The notes: a model not told the origin generated them from the sequence alone. Positions 45,011 through 55,300 are shown, counted from the first letter of the stretch. The stretch: DNA of 55,310 bases from DASVBJ01 sp036375895 (GCA_036375895.1 DASVBJ010000128.1:1-55310); one strand, 5' to 3'. Translations and numbers: made by a program.

Positions 45011-45729
45011 ACGTCTCGACCAGCTCCGCCCGCCGGTTCGCCCGGCGGGTCTGGGCCCGGCGCTGGTCCCGGGTCAAGGTGATCCTCGTCGGGCTCGCCG
45101 TGGTGGCGGTGGGCGTGCTCGCCGGCTGGGTGGTGCTCTACTCGTCCCTGCTCGCCGTGCGCCAGGTCGAGATCGTCGGGACCAGCCGGGTGTCCACCGC
45201 CCAGGTCGAGGCGGCGGCCGCGGTGCCGACGGGCACCCCGCTCGCGCGCATCGACCTGTCCTCGGTGGCCGGGCGGGTGCGCAGCATCCCGGCCGTGCGC
45301 GACGCGACCGTGTCGAGGCGGTGGCCGCGGGCGGTGGAGATCGAGGTACGGGAGCGGGTGCCCGCCGCGGTGCAGGCGAGGGCACCGTCGTACGTCCTGG
45401 TCGACCGCTCGGGCGTCGCCTTCGACACGGTGCCGAGCCGGCCGCCGGGCCTGCCCCTGGTCAGCGCCCCGGCGGACGCCGGCCCGCCGGCGCTGCGGGC
45501 GGCGCTCGACGTGCTCGCCGCCACGCCGCCCGCGCTGCGGCCCCAGGTGCTCGAGGTGCGGGCCGGCGGGCCCGAGCAGGTGACGTTGCTGCTCACGAAG
45601 GGCCGCACGGTCGTGTGGGGGAGCCCGGACCGGGGAGCGCGCAAGGCGACCGTCCTGGCCGCGCTGCTGACCCGCCGCGCGACGGTGTACGACGTGAGCG
45701 CGCCGGACGCCCCGACGACCAGCAGGTAG
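45007..45729 (+). CDS. ftsQ: cell division protein FtsQ
   Basis: A 240-residue bitopic divisome protein: basic N-terminus, membrane segment (about 22-45), POTRA domain from VRQVEIVGTSRVSTAQV to about 120 (including LARIDLSSVAGRVRSIPAVRDA), then the FtsQ/DivIB domain (VEIEVRERVPAAVQA; YVLVDRSGVAF). It links early and late division proteins with FtsL and DivIC. The GTG start overlaps murC. A hairpin begins at its stop codon. Confidence 0.93.
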   Translation: MNVSTSSARRFARRVWARRWSRVKVILVGLAVVAVGVLAGWVVLYSSLLAVRQVEIVGTSRVSTAQVEAAAAVPTGTPLARIDLSSVAGRVRSIPAVRDATVSRRWPRAVEIEVRERVPAAVQARAPSYVLVDRSGVAFDTVPSRPPGLPLVSAPADAGPPALRAALDVLAATPPALRPQVLEVRAGGPEQVTLLLTKGRTVVWGSPDRGARKATVLAALLTRRATVYDVSAPDAPTTSR

Positions 45730-45757
45730 CCGACACGCCGCGCCCCCGGCGTGTCGG
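45730..45757 (+). terminator. hairpin between ftsQ and ftsZ
   Basis: CCGACACGCC and GGCGTGTCGG form a perfect 10-bp stem with an 8-base GC-rich loop, starting on the base after the ftsQ stop. No U-tract follows. It probably ends or attenuates part of the upstream transcript before the separate ftsZ promoter region. Each arm also contains GACAC/GTGTC, the WhiA core in Streptomyces. Confidence 0.65.
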
Positions 45758-45806
45758 GGCGTCGGTCGTTGAATCGGCCCGCGGGCGCACCTACGGTCCC
45801 TACCAA

Positions 45807-45843
45807 CCTCGAAGTTGACATAACTATAAGGCTCAACTTGAGG
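45807..45843 (+). promoter_or_regulatory. AT-rich inverted repeat before ftsZ
   Basis: CCTCGAAGTTGA (45807-45818) and TCAACTTGAGG (45833-45843) are complementary except for one bulged base, around the AT-rich centre CATAACTATAAGGC. It includes TTGACA (45815-45820) and TATAAG (45825-45830), the most promoter-like, lowest-GC stretch in the cluster, 52 bases before the ftsZ start. It may be a promoter with operator or a leader hairpin. Confidence 0.55.
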
Positions 45844-45894
45844 GTGAGGGTTCCGATCGGCACACAGCGCAGGAACGAGACGAGGGGCACCGAC

Positions 45895-47235
45895 GTGGCA
45901 GCACCGCAGAACTACCTCGCGGTCATCAAGGTCGTCGGCATCGGCGGCGGTGGTGTGAACGCGGTCAACCGCATGATCGAGGTCGGCCTCAAGGGTGTCG
46001 AGTTCATCGCGATCAACACCGACGCCCAGGCTCTGCTGATGTCCGACGCGGACGTCAAGCTCGACGTGGGCCGCGAGCTCACCCGCGGGCTCGGCGCCGG
46101 CGCCGACCCCGACGTCGGCCGCAAGGCCGCCGAGGACCACGCGGAGGAGATCGAGGAGGTCCTCAAGGGGGCCGACATGGTCTTCGTCACCGCGGGCGAG
46201 GGCGGCGGCACCGGCACCGGCGGCGCCCCGGTCGTGGCCCGCATCGCCCGCTCGCTCGGCGCGCTCACGATCGGCGTCGTGACCCGGCCGTTCGGCTTCG
46301 AGGGCCGCCGCCGGGCCAACTCCGCCGAGAGCGGCATCGCCGAGCTCCGCGACGAGGTCGACACCCTCATCGTCATCCCCAACGACCGGCTGCTGTCGAT
46401 CTCCGACCGCAACATCAGCGTGCTCGACGCCTTCAAGTCCGCCGACCAGGTGCTCCTGCAGGGCGTCTCGGGCATCACCGACCTCATCACCACCCCCGGC
46501 CTGATCAACCTCGACTTCGCCGACGTGAAGTCGGTGATGTCCGGAGCCGGCTCGGCGCTCATGGGCATCGGCTCCGCGCGCGGCGACAACCGGGCGGTCG
46601 AGGCGGCCGAGATGGCCATCTCCAGCCCGCTGCTGGAGGCGTCGATCGACGGGGCGCACGGCGTGCTGCTGTCGATCTCCGGCGGCTCCGACCTCGGGCT
46701 GTTCGAGATCAACGAGGCCGCGCAGCTGGTCGCCGAGGCCGCCCACCAGGAGGCCAACATCATCTTCGGCGCGGTCATCGACGACGCCCTGGGCGACGAG
46801 GTCCGGGTGACCGTCATCGCCGCCGGGTTCGACGGCGGCACCCCGCGCCGCTCCGCGCCCGCGCCCGCCCGCCGGGCCGAGGGCTACGGCGCCGGTGCGG
46901 CCACCTCCACCCCGACGCCCGAGCCGACGTACCGCCCCAGCCCGACGCCCGAGCCGACCTACCGCCCTAGCCCGTCGCCCGAGCCGACCTACCGCCCCAG
47001 CCCCTCCCCGGCCGTGACGGCGGAGCCGCGGACCGCCGACCCGCTCGCCGACCCGCTGCCCGACCGCCCGGTCGAGCCGGTCCAGGCCGGCAGCAACGGC
47101 CACGGCGACGGCTCGCACATCACCCTGCCCCGCACCGAGGAGCGCGTCGACGCCTACCGGCAGCCGCCGCGGCCGTCGCGCACCATCGTCTTCGACGACA
47201 ACGACGACCTCGACGTCCCCGACTTCCTGAAGTAA
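45895..47235 (+). CDS. ftsZ: cell division GTPase FtsZ
   Basis: A 446-residue tubulin-like GTPase that forms the Z ring. N-terminal AAPQNYLAVIKVVGIGGGGV, the GTP signature GGGTGTGGAP, DEVDTLIVIPNDRLL and the synergy-loop region are intact. Residues 320-430 form a disordered linker with three tandem EPTYRPSP(T/S)P units, and the C-terminal peptide DDLDVPDFLK is the usual docking site for SepF and FtsW. GTG 45895, with GAGGGG upstream, gives the family N-terminus; the open frame before it is the regulatory region. It has its own upstream region after a hairpin. Confidence 0.97.
   Translation: MAAPQNYLAVIKVVGIGGGGVNAVNRMIEVGLKGVEFIAINTDAQALLMSDADVKLDVGRELTRGLGAGADPDVGRKAAEDHAEEIEEVLKGADMVFVTAGEGGGTGTGGAPVVARIARSLGALTIGVVTRPFGFEGRRRANSAESGIAELRDEVDTLIVIPNDRLLSISDRNISVLDAFKSADQVLLQGVSGITDLITTPGLINLDFADVKSVMSGAGSALMGIGSARGDNRAVEAAEMAISSPLLEASIDGAHGVLLSISGGSDLGLFEINEAAQLVAEAAHQEANIIFGAVIDDALGDEVRVTVIAAGFDGGTPRRSAPAPARRAEGYGAGAATSTPTPEPTYRPSPTPEPTYRPSPSPEPTYRPSPSPAVTAEPRTADPLADPLPDRPVEPVQAGSNGHGDGSHITLPRTEERVDAYRQPPRPSRTIVFDDNDDLDVPDFLK
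46921..47010 (+). repeat. 30-bp tandem repeat x3 in the ftsZ linker
   Basis: Three 30-base units begin at 46921, 46951 and 46981, each starting GAGCCGAC and encoding EPTYRPSP followed by TP, SP or SP. The units differ at only a few positions; the third diverges at its end. Confidence 0.9.
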
Positions 47236-47265
47236 GCCGGGAAGTAAGCCGGGACCCCTCCCGGC
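47229..47265 (+). repeat. duplicated ftsZ stop region and small hairpin
   Basis: GAAGTAAGCCGG occurs twice in exact tandem (47229-47240, 47241-47252), the first copy carrying the ftsZ TAA. The second copy runs into a perfect 7-bp hairpin GCCGGGA-CCCC-TCCCGGC (47248-47265), 15 bases before pgeF, which may be an attenuator or mRNA-stability element. Confidence 0.75.
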
Positions 47266-47280
47266 GCGGAGAGGTGAGGG

Positions 47281-48039
47281 ATGTTCCTGCGGACCGAGAG
47301 CGTCGGCCGCACCCGTTTCGCGGTCACCGACCGGCACGGCGGGCGGAGCGGCACGCCGTACGACACGCTCAACCTGGGCGGTCACGTCGGCGACCGGCCC
47401 GAGGCGGTCGCCGAGAACCGCCGCCGGGTCGCCGCCGCCGCGGGAGTCTCGCCCGACCACCTGCTCTTCATGCGCCAGGTCCACGGCACCGGGGTCGCCG
47501 TGGTCGACCGACCCTGGGCGGCGCAGGCCACGCTGCCGGAGGTCGACGCGCTCGTGACCGCCACCCCTGACCTGGCCGTCGCGGTGCTCGTCGCCGACTG
47601 CACGCCGGTGCTGCTCGCCGCGCACGACCCGGACGTCGTGGCGGTCGCTCACGCCGGACGCCAGGGGATGGCCGCGGGCGTGGTCGGGGCCACGCTGGAG
47701 GTGATGCGGTCGCTCGGGGCCCGGCCCGGCCGCGTCACCGCGTTCGTCGGCCCGTCCATCTGCGGCCGCTGCTACGAGGTGCCCCCGGCGCTGCAGGCGG
47801 AGGTGGCCGCGGTCGAGCCGGTCGCCCGCTCGACGACCCGGGCCGGCACCGCGGGCCTCGACGTGCGCGCGGGCATCGTGGCGCAGCTGCTCTCGGCCGG
47901 GGTGGAGACCGTCGAGGTCGACCCGACCTGCACGCTGGAGTCGCCCGACCTCTACTCCTACCGCCGCGACGGGGTCACCGGCCGGTTCGCCGGGATCGCG
48001 CTGATCGCCGGCGACGAGAGCGCCCGGGCGGGGGGCTGA
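47281..48039 (+). CDS. pgeF: peptidoglycan editing factor PgeF (YlmD/DUF152 family)
   Basis: A 252-residue cytosolic protein of the family once called polyphenol oxidase or laccase-like. Metal/catalytic residues appear in MRQVHGTGV (His), VADCTPVLL (Cys) and AHAGRQGMAAGVV (His). PgeF in E. coli removes wrongly built UDP-MurNAc-L-Ser and so protects stem-peptide composition, fitting its place beside ftsZ. ATG 47281 follows GAGAGGTGAGGG. The next gene begins on the base after its stop. Confidence 0.92.
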   Translation: MFLRTESVGRTRFAVTDRHGGRSGTPYDTLNLGGHVGDRPEAVAENRRRVAAAAGVSPDHLLFMRQVHGTGVAVVDRPWAAQATLPEVDALVTATPDLAVAVLVADCTPVLLAAHDPDVVAVAHAGRQGMAAGVVGATLEVMRSLGARPGRVTAFVGPSICGRCYEVPPALQAEVAAVEPVARSTTRAGTAGLDVRAGIVAQLLSAGVETVEVDPTCTLESPDLYSYRRDGVTGRFAGIALIAGDESARAGG

Positions 48040-48741
48040 GTGGACCGCCGAGCCGAGCTGGCAGCCAGACTCGCCGCGCTCGAGGAGCGCATCACGGCCG
48101 CCTGCCGGGCGGCCGGCCGCGACCGGGCCGAGCTCACCCTCGTCGCGGTCACCAAGACCTTCCCGGCCTCCGACGTGCGCCTGCTCGCCGAGCTCGGCGT
48201 CCGGGAGATAGGGGAGAACCGCGACCAGGAGGCCGCGCCCAAGGCCGCCGCCTGCGCCGACCTGCCGCTGCGGTGGCACTTCGTCGGCCAGCTGCAGACG
48301 AACAAGGCGCGCTCGGTCGCCGGCTACGCCGACGTGGTGCACTCCGTGGACCGGCTGCGGCTGGTGGCCGCCCTCGACCGGGCCGCCGCGGCCCGGGAGC
48401 GCCGGCTGACCTGCCTCGTGCAGGTCGACCTCGACGAGGGCCCGCATGCCGGGCGGGGAGGCGTCGCCGACGCCGCCGGGCTGGCTGCCGTCGCCGACGC
48501 GCTCGCGCGGGCGGACCACCTCGATCTGGGCGGGGTGATGGCCGTGGCTCCGCTCGGGACCGATCCCGGGCCGGCATTCGCCCGGCTGGAGCAGCTGGCC
48601 CGCCGGCTGCGCTCGGTGTACCCGCAGGCGACCGTGGTGTCCGCCGGCATGAGCGGCGACCTCGAGGCGGCCGTGGCGCACGGCGCGACACACCTGCGCG
48701 TCGGGACGGCGTTGCTCGGATCGCGCCCGCCCCTCGGGTAG
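48040..48741 (+). CDS. yggS: YggS-family PLP-binding protein (PLPHP)
   Basis: A 233-residue TIM-barrel protein that carries pyridoxal 5'-phosphate on Lys39 (VAVTKTF) and maintains PLP and amino-acid balance. GENRDQEAAPK, WHFVGQLQTNKAR, VQVDLDEGPHAGRGG, GVMAVAPLG, SAGMSGDLEAAVAHG and LRVGTALLG follow the family order. The GENRDQE form replaces the more common GENYVQE. GTG 48040 abuts the pgeF stop, a conserved pair in actinobacteria. Confidence 0.93.
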   Translation: MDRRAELAARLAALEERITAACRAAGRDRAELTLVAVTKTFPASDVRLLAELGVREIGENRDQEAAPKAAACADLPLRWHFVGQLQTNKARSVAGYADVVHSVDRLRLVAALDRAAAARERRLTCLVQVDLDEGPHAGRGGVADAAGLAAVADALARADHLDLGGVMAVAPLGTDPGPAFARLEQLARRLRSVYPQATVVSAGMSGDLEAAVAHGATHLRVGTALLGSRPPLG

Positions 48742-48826
48742 CGTGGCCGGCAGGCCGGGAGTGTCGGCCCGAACGACCAGCACCACCGCGACAACTCGTT
48801 CGTCCATCAACGGAGGGCAGTCAGGC

Positions 48827-49342
48827 ATGGCCGGCGCGATGCGTAAGGCGATGGTCTACCTCGGCCTCGTGGAGGACGAGGACCGCTACGACTACGACGA
48901 GTACGACGAGGGCGGCCAGCTCGACGTCGACCCCCGTGACGACCACCGTGCGGAGGTCCGCGGGGCCGCACCCGTCCCCTCCCGGGGCGTGACGTCGCTG
49001 CGCGACGACCGGGGAGCGGTGGCGACGATGCCGGAGCGGCGTCCGCAGGCGGCGCCGCGCGCGTTCGACCGCATCACGACGATCCACCCCCGCACCTACA
49101 ACGAGGCCAAGCAGATCGGCGAGAGCTTCCGCGAGAGCACGCCGGTGATCATGAACCTCTCCGACATGGACGACTCGGACGCCAAGCGGCTGGTCGACTT
49201 CGCCGCCGGCCTGGTGTTCGGCCTGCGGGGGAGCATCGAGCGCGTCACCAACAAGGTCTTCCTGCTGTCGCCGGCGAACGTGACCGTGACGGCCGAGGAC
49301 AAGGCCCGGATGGCCGAGAGTGGCTTCTTCAACCAGAGCTGA
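48827..49342 (+). CDS. sepF: cell division protein SepF
   Basis: A 171-residue Z-ring membrane anchor. The N-terminal amphipathic helix AGAMRKAMVYLGLVEDED binds membrane, residues 20-35 are acidic and Tyr/Asp-rich, and the C-terminal SepF domain (about 85-165) contains FDRITTIHPRTYNEAKQIG, VIMNLSDMDD, RLVDFAAGLVFGLRGSIERV and KVFLLSPANV. It binds the FtsZ C-terminal peptide. ATG 48827 is chosen over upstream in-frame sequence because GGAGGG precedes it and the membrane helix begins there. Confidence 0.95.
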   Translation: MAGAMRKAMVYLGLVEDEDRYDYDEYDEGGQLDVDPRDDHRAEVRGAAPVPSRGVTSLRDDRGAVATMPERRPQAAPRAFDRITTIHPRTYNEAKQIGESFRESTPVIMNLSDMDDSDAKRLVDFAAGLVFGLRGSIERVTNKVFLLSPANVTVTAEDKARMAESGFFNQS

Positions 49343-49354
49343 GGTGCAGGCGCG

Positions 49355-49648
49355 GTGACCGCGCTCCACACGGTCGGCCAGATCGTCGCGCTGCTGCTCT
49401 GGCTGTTCTTCATCCTGCTCATCGGGCGCCTGGTCCTGGACTACATCCAGATGTTCGCGCGGTCCTGGCGGCCCACCGGGGTCGTGCTCGTCATCGCGGA
49501 AGTTGTCTACACGATTACGGACCCGCCATTGCGGGCACTTCGAAAGGTGATCCCGCCGCTTCGGCTCGGCGCGGTGAGCCTGGATCTGTCCTTTCTGGTG
49601 CTCATCGTCCTCGTGCAGATCGCGATCTTTCTTGCGGGGTCGCTGTAG
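49355..49648 (+). CDS. yggT: YggT-family membrane protein
   Basis: A 97-residue protein with two hydrophobic segments (about 8-30 and 75-95) and the intervening YggT loop VVYTITDPPLRALRKVIPPLRLGAV (written in two halves: VYTITDPPL then RKVIPPLR). The family is of uncertain function, linked to osmotic stress and to the division cluster. GTG 49355 lies 12 bases after sepF. Confidence 0.88.
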   Translation: MTALHTVGQIVALLLWLFFILLIGRLVLDYIQMFARSWRPTGVVLVIAEVVYTITDPPLRALRKVIPPLRLGAVSLDLSFLVLIVLVQIAIFLAGSL

Positions 49649-49764
49649 GCGGTACGGTGCGGTGTAACAGAATGGTGTCGAGACCCGTCGCCTACCTGTA
49701 CTGATGACCCTGACGACGTGGCGGCGAGACCGTCACCGGACAACGAGACTGCCGAGGTGAAGCC
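49649..49764 (+). promoter_or_regulatory. divIVA upstream region
   Basis: These 116 bases include a less GC-rich stretch (GTGTAACAGAATGGTGT, 49674-49690) and end with the ribosome site GAGGTGAAG. A separate divIVA promoter is likely but no clear hexamer pair is visible. Confidence 0.3.
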
Positions 49765-50511
49765 ATGCCGCTGACCCCCGAGGACGTGGCCAACAAGCAG
49801 TTCACGAGCACACGGCTCAAGCCGGGCTATGACGAGACCGAGGTCGACGAGTTCCTCGACGAGGTCGAGGCCGAGCTGACCCGGCTCTACCGGGAGAACG
49901 ACGAGCTGCGCTCCAAGCTGGCCGCGGCCCAGCGGGCTCTCGCCGAGGCCGGCGAGGGTGGCAGGGCCGTGACGACGCAGCAGATGGCGCCGCCACCCGC
50001 CCCGGCCCCGACACCCCCACCCGCTCCGACGCCGCCACCGGCGCCGACCCCGCCGTCGGCTCCCGGGCTGGCGGGCGCCTCGGAGACGGCCACCGGCATC
50101 CTGGCGCTCGCCCAGCGCACCGCCGACGAGCACATCGCCGAGGCCCGCACCCAGGCCGACCGCATCATCGGCGAGGCCCGCACCCGGGCGGAGCAGCTCA
50201 AGCGGGAGGCCGAGGAGAAGCACCGCCAGACGATCGGGTCGCTCGAGCACGAGCGCACCACGCTCGAGCGCAAGGTCGAGCAGCTGAAGGCGTTCGAGCG
50301 GGAGTACCGCTCCCGGCTCAAGGCCTACCTGGAGAGCCAGCTGCGCGAGCTGGAGAGCCGCGGCAGCGAGGCGCCGGGCCAGCAGCAGGGCGGCCCCGGC
50401 GGGCAGCGCAGCCCGTTCGCGCCGGGAGCGCCGGTCGGCGCCCCGCCGCAGCAGGCCGAGCAGGCCCGCAGCGGCTTCCACCTCGACGAGGGGTCCGACT
50501 CGCGGGGCTGA
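49765..50511 (+). CDS. divIVA: polar growth/septum protein DivIVA (Wag31)
   Basis: A 248-residue coiled-coil protein that marks curved membrane at poles and septa and directs polar wall growth. The lipid-binding N-terminal domain is intact (PLTPEDVANKQFTSTRLKPG; DETEVDEFLDEVEAELTRLY), followed by a Pro/Ala-rich linker (residues 75-100, repeated APTPPP units) and a long coiled coil (about 105-200, with IAEARTQADRIIGEARTRAE). The C-terminus is Gly/Gln/Pro-rich. ATG follows GAGGTGAAG. A strong terminator lies 14 bases after the stop, closing the cluster. Confidence 0.95.
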   Translation: MPLTPEDVANKQFTSTRLKPGYDETEVDEFLDEVEAELTRLYRENDELRSKLAAAQRALAEAGEGGRAVTTQQMAPPPAPAPTPPPAPTPPPAPTPPSAPGLAGASETATGILALAQRTADEHIAEARTQADRIIGEARTRAEQLKREAEEKHRQTIGSLEHERTTLERKVEQLKAFEREYRSRLKAYLESQLRELESRGSEAPGQQQGGPGGQRSPFAPGAPVGAPPQQAEQARSGFHLDEGSDSRG

Positions 50512-50524
50512 GCAGACAGCGCGT

Positions 50525-50561
50525 GACGCCGGCGAGCCAGGGGGGTGGGCTCGCCGGCGTC
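50525..50561. terminator. strong hairpin terminator after divIVA
   Basis: GACGCCGGCGAGCC (50525-50538) and GGCTCGCCGGCGTC (50548-50561) form a perfect 14-bp stem with a G-rich 9-base loop, between the convergent divIVA and the conserved unknown gene. It can act on both strands. Confidence 0.85.
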
Positions 50562-50610
50562 TCGCGGTCTGGGCGGCGTCGCAGCGGGGAGGCTGCGGGC
50601 GCCGTCGTGG

Positions 50611-51102
50611 TCAGGCGGTCTGGCCGGTGGGGGCGAACATCCGCCGGAACGGGTCGCGGGCAGGCGGCGTCGGCAGCGTGATCCGGTTGCCGTCGACGTC
50701 CAGGCCACCGAGGCCCAGCACGCGCTGCAGGATGGAGAACGTCGACTCGCCGGCGTCGACCCCCGCCTGGGTCACCATGACCCGGTAGATCGTGACGTAG
50801 TGCTTGGCGGGGGTGTCGTAGCTCCAGTCGACCGAGCCGAGGTGCCGGGCGGTGCCGTGGGTGCCGTTCGGGCCGTTGAACGGCCCGTCCCACACCTGGA
50901 TGCCGGCCGGGCCGGCCGAGTAGGGGCCGCCCATCCCCACGTCGTTGCGGCTCGCCGAGGCGAGCAGCTCGCGGGTCTCGCGCTCGGCGAGCACGAGGGC
51001 GGGGCGGACGTGGCTCGCGAGCGCAGGGACCGCGACCGCGGTCTCCTTGAGCTTGAGACCGTGGACGGTGGGGCCGCCGAGCGGTACGACGTGCAGAGGC
51101 AC
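50611..51102 (-). CDS. conserved protein of unknown function
   Basis: A 163-residue soluble-looking protein. The second half contains strikingly specific sequence: GIQVWDGPFNGPNGTHGTA, LGSVDWSYDTPAKHYVTIYR, VTQAGVDAGESTFSILQRVL, and ends PPARDPFRRMFAPTG. I cannot assign a family, though I believe similar proteins occur in other actinobacteria. There are no cysteines, no membrane segment and no signal peptide. GTG 51102 has a GAGGGAGG ribosome site. It lies downstream of ileS on the same strand with a 161-base gap, and converges with divIVA. Confidence 0.7.
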   Translation of the reverse strand: MPLHVVPLGGPTVHGLKLKETAVAVPALASHVRPALVLAERETRELLASASRNDVGMGGPYSAGPAGIQVWDGPFNGPNGTHGTARHLGSVDWSYDTPAKHYVTIYRVMVTQAGVDAGESTFSILQRVLGLGGLDVDGNRITLPTPPARDPFRRMFAPTGQTA

Positions 51103-51263
51103 CGCGACCTCCCTCTCCCGTGGCCGCCCCCGCCCTGCTGGCGGGAACCGTCGCCGTCACCCGAAGTATCGGGCCGGAGCCCCCCGGTTCTTCACTAGAC
51201 CGTCCGGGTGAAACCGCGTAACGCAGCGTGGATCAGCCCCCGGCTTACCCAACCTTTACGCGG

Positions 51264-54413
<3,150 letters not shown>

Positions 54414-54606
54414 GGGTGCGGGCTCCTTCGTCGGGGACGTGCTCCGGCGAAGGGACGAGACGCAAGCGTCCCGCGGTACCACCCTCCTTGGCCGCATGGT
54501 GCGGCCCGCTTCGTTGACGTCCTGCTGCCGGGTCTAGTCGGCGGTCCGGCTGGCGGCCGGCGCCTTTCTTCCGGCGGCTCCGGGGTGATGGCCCCATCGT
54601 CGCTGT
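54414..54606 (-). promoter_or_regulatory. translational T-box riboswitch of ileS
   Basis: Read on the minus strand, the leader has an ultrashort stem I: GGGG and CCCC (54592-54595, 54582-54585) enclose the loop CCATCA, whose ATC (54587-54589) is an isoleucine specifier. The canonical T-box GGTGGTACCGCGG follows at 54471-54483, then the hairpin arms GGGACG/CGTCCC. Downstream, CCTTCG (54448-54453) can pair with CGAAGG (54425-54430), hiding the AAGGAG ribosome site (54423-54428) nine bases before the GTG. Uncharged tRNAIle should stabilise the open form and raise ileS translation. Confidence 0.92.
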
Positions 54607-54635
54607 GCAGGTGCGCGTTGCGAGCCTACCGCCTC

Positions 54636-54747
54636 CCCCCGGCAGCGATCATGCACGTTTCGTCGCTGCCCGCCCCAACCCCCGGCGCCCACCCCCGGCC
54701 CCCACCCCCGGCCCCACCCCCGGCAGCGATCATGCACGTTCCGTCGC
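54636..54747. repeat. two copies of a 31-bp repeat in a C-rich spacer
   Basis: Copies at 54636-54666 and 54717-54747 start CCCCCGGCAGCGATCATGCA and continue CGTT[T/C]CGTCGC, differing at one base. Between and after them lie runs of ACCCCCGGCC. The core GATCATGCACGTT is less GC-rich than its surroundings. They lie behind the T-box transcript start. Confidence 0.85.
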
Positions 54748-54769
54748 CCACCCCCGGCCCTCGACCCGT

Positions 54770-54929
54770 CGGCCCGGTGGAGCCGCGGAGCCTGGGGGCG
54801 TTCACAGGCCCCCAGTTCCGCAGCTCGATGGGTGGTCGCCCCCCCGGGCCATCGGCCACGACGGCCCGGTCGAGCTGCGGAGCCTGGGGGCGTTCACCGG
54901 CCCCCAGTTCCGCAGCTCGATGGGTGGTC
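54770..54929. repeat. two copies of a 68-bp palindromic repeat
   Basis: Copies at 54770-54837 and 54862-54929 (92-base period) differ at three positions. Each holds a long imperfect hairpin: GAGC[C/T]GCGGA pairs with TCCGCAGCTC and CTGGGGGC with GCCCCCAG around an 8-base loop, with a small internal bulge, then GATGGGTGGTC. They look like interspersed palindromic (REP/BIME-like) elements. Confidence 0.85.
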
Positions 54930-55081
54930 ACCCCCGAGGACGGGGCGGGCAGCCCTCCCGGGTCCGGCGGCGGGCCTCCGCGGGACGTGCGGTCGGCTCG
55001 ATCGTCGCCGTGGTCGCGGGTACGTAACGTCGTGGGCAGTCACCGGACGAGAGACGATCCGGACCGAGCTCAGGAGCCACC

Positions 55082-55258
55082 ATGAACACCAACCCGACCG
55101 CCGCGCAGACCGCCCCCCGGCCCACCTCCGCGGCCGCCGTCGAGACCGTCACCGCCGCCTGGTCCACGACCGACGAGCAGTTCTTCCACCTGGTCAGGGA
55201 CCTGTTCGAGCCGAGCTGGCTGCGTGGCGCCGGCCTGCTGCTCGCGGACGACTCGTGA
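55082..55258 (+). CDS. small protein of unknown function (58 residues)
   Basis: ATG 55082 to TGA 55256-55258 encodes 58 residues: a Thr/Pro/Ala-rich N-terminus (MNTNPTAAQTAPRPT), then a helical-looking part with WSTTDEQFFHLVRDLFEPSW and a Leu-rich end (AGLLLADDS). An AGGAG ribosome site sits 5 bases upstream. No family is recognised and no membrane segment is clear. The codon pattern (third positions nearly all G or C) and the ribosome site support it as a real gene. It follows the repeat-rich region behind ileS. Confidence 0.6.
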   Translation: MNTNPTAAQTAPRPTSAAAVETVTAAWSTTDEQFFHLVRDLFEPSWLRGAGLLLADDS

Positions 55259-55261
55259 CGG

Positions 55262-55300
55262 GTACGGCCAGCCCCACCCGGCGTACGGCCAGCCCCACCC
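55262..55300 (+). repeat. 18-bp direct repeat after the last small gene
   Basis: GTACGGCCAGCCCCACCC occurs at 55262-55279 and 55283-55300, separated by GGC, right after the stop of the 58-residue ORF. The array may continue beyond the window. Confidence 0.85.

Noticed and set aside
44611..48828. A 1405-codon minus-strand frame over murC-ftsQ-ftsZ-pgeF-yggS
   Set aside because: Low-complexity Arg/Gly/Val composition, no ribosome site, and six well-defined genes lie opposite.
54641..54747. CRISPR array from the two 31-bp repeats
   Set aside because: Only two copies, the spacer is a C-rich degenerate tract, and no cas gene is nearby.
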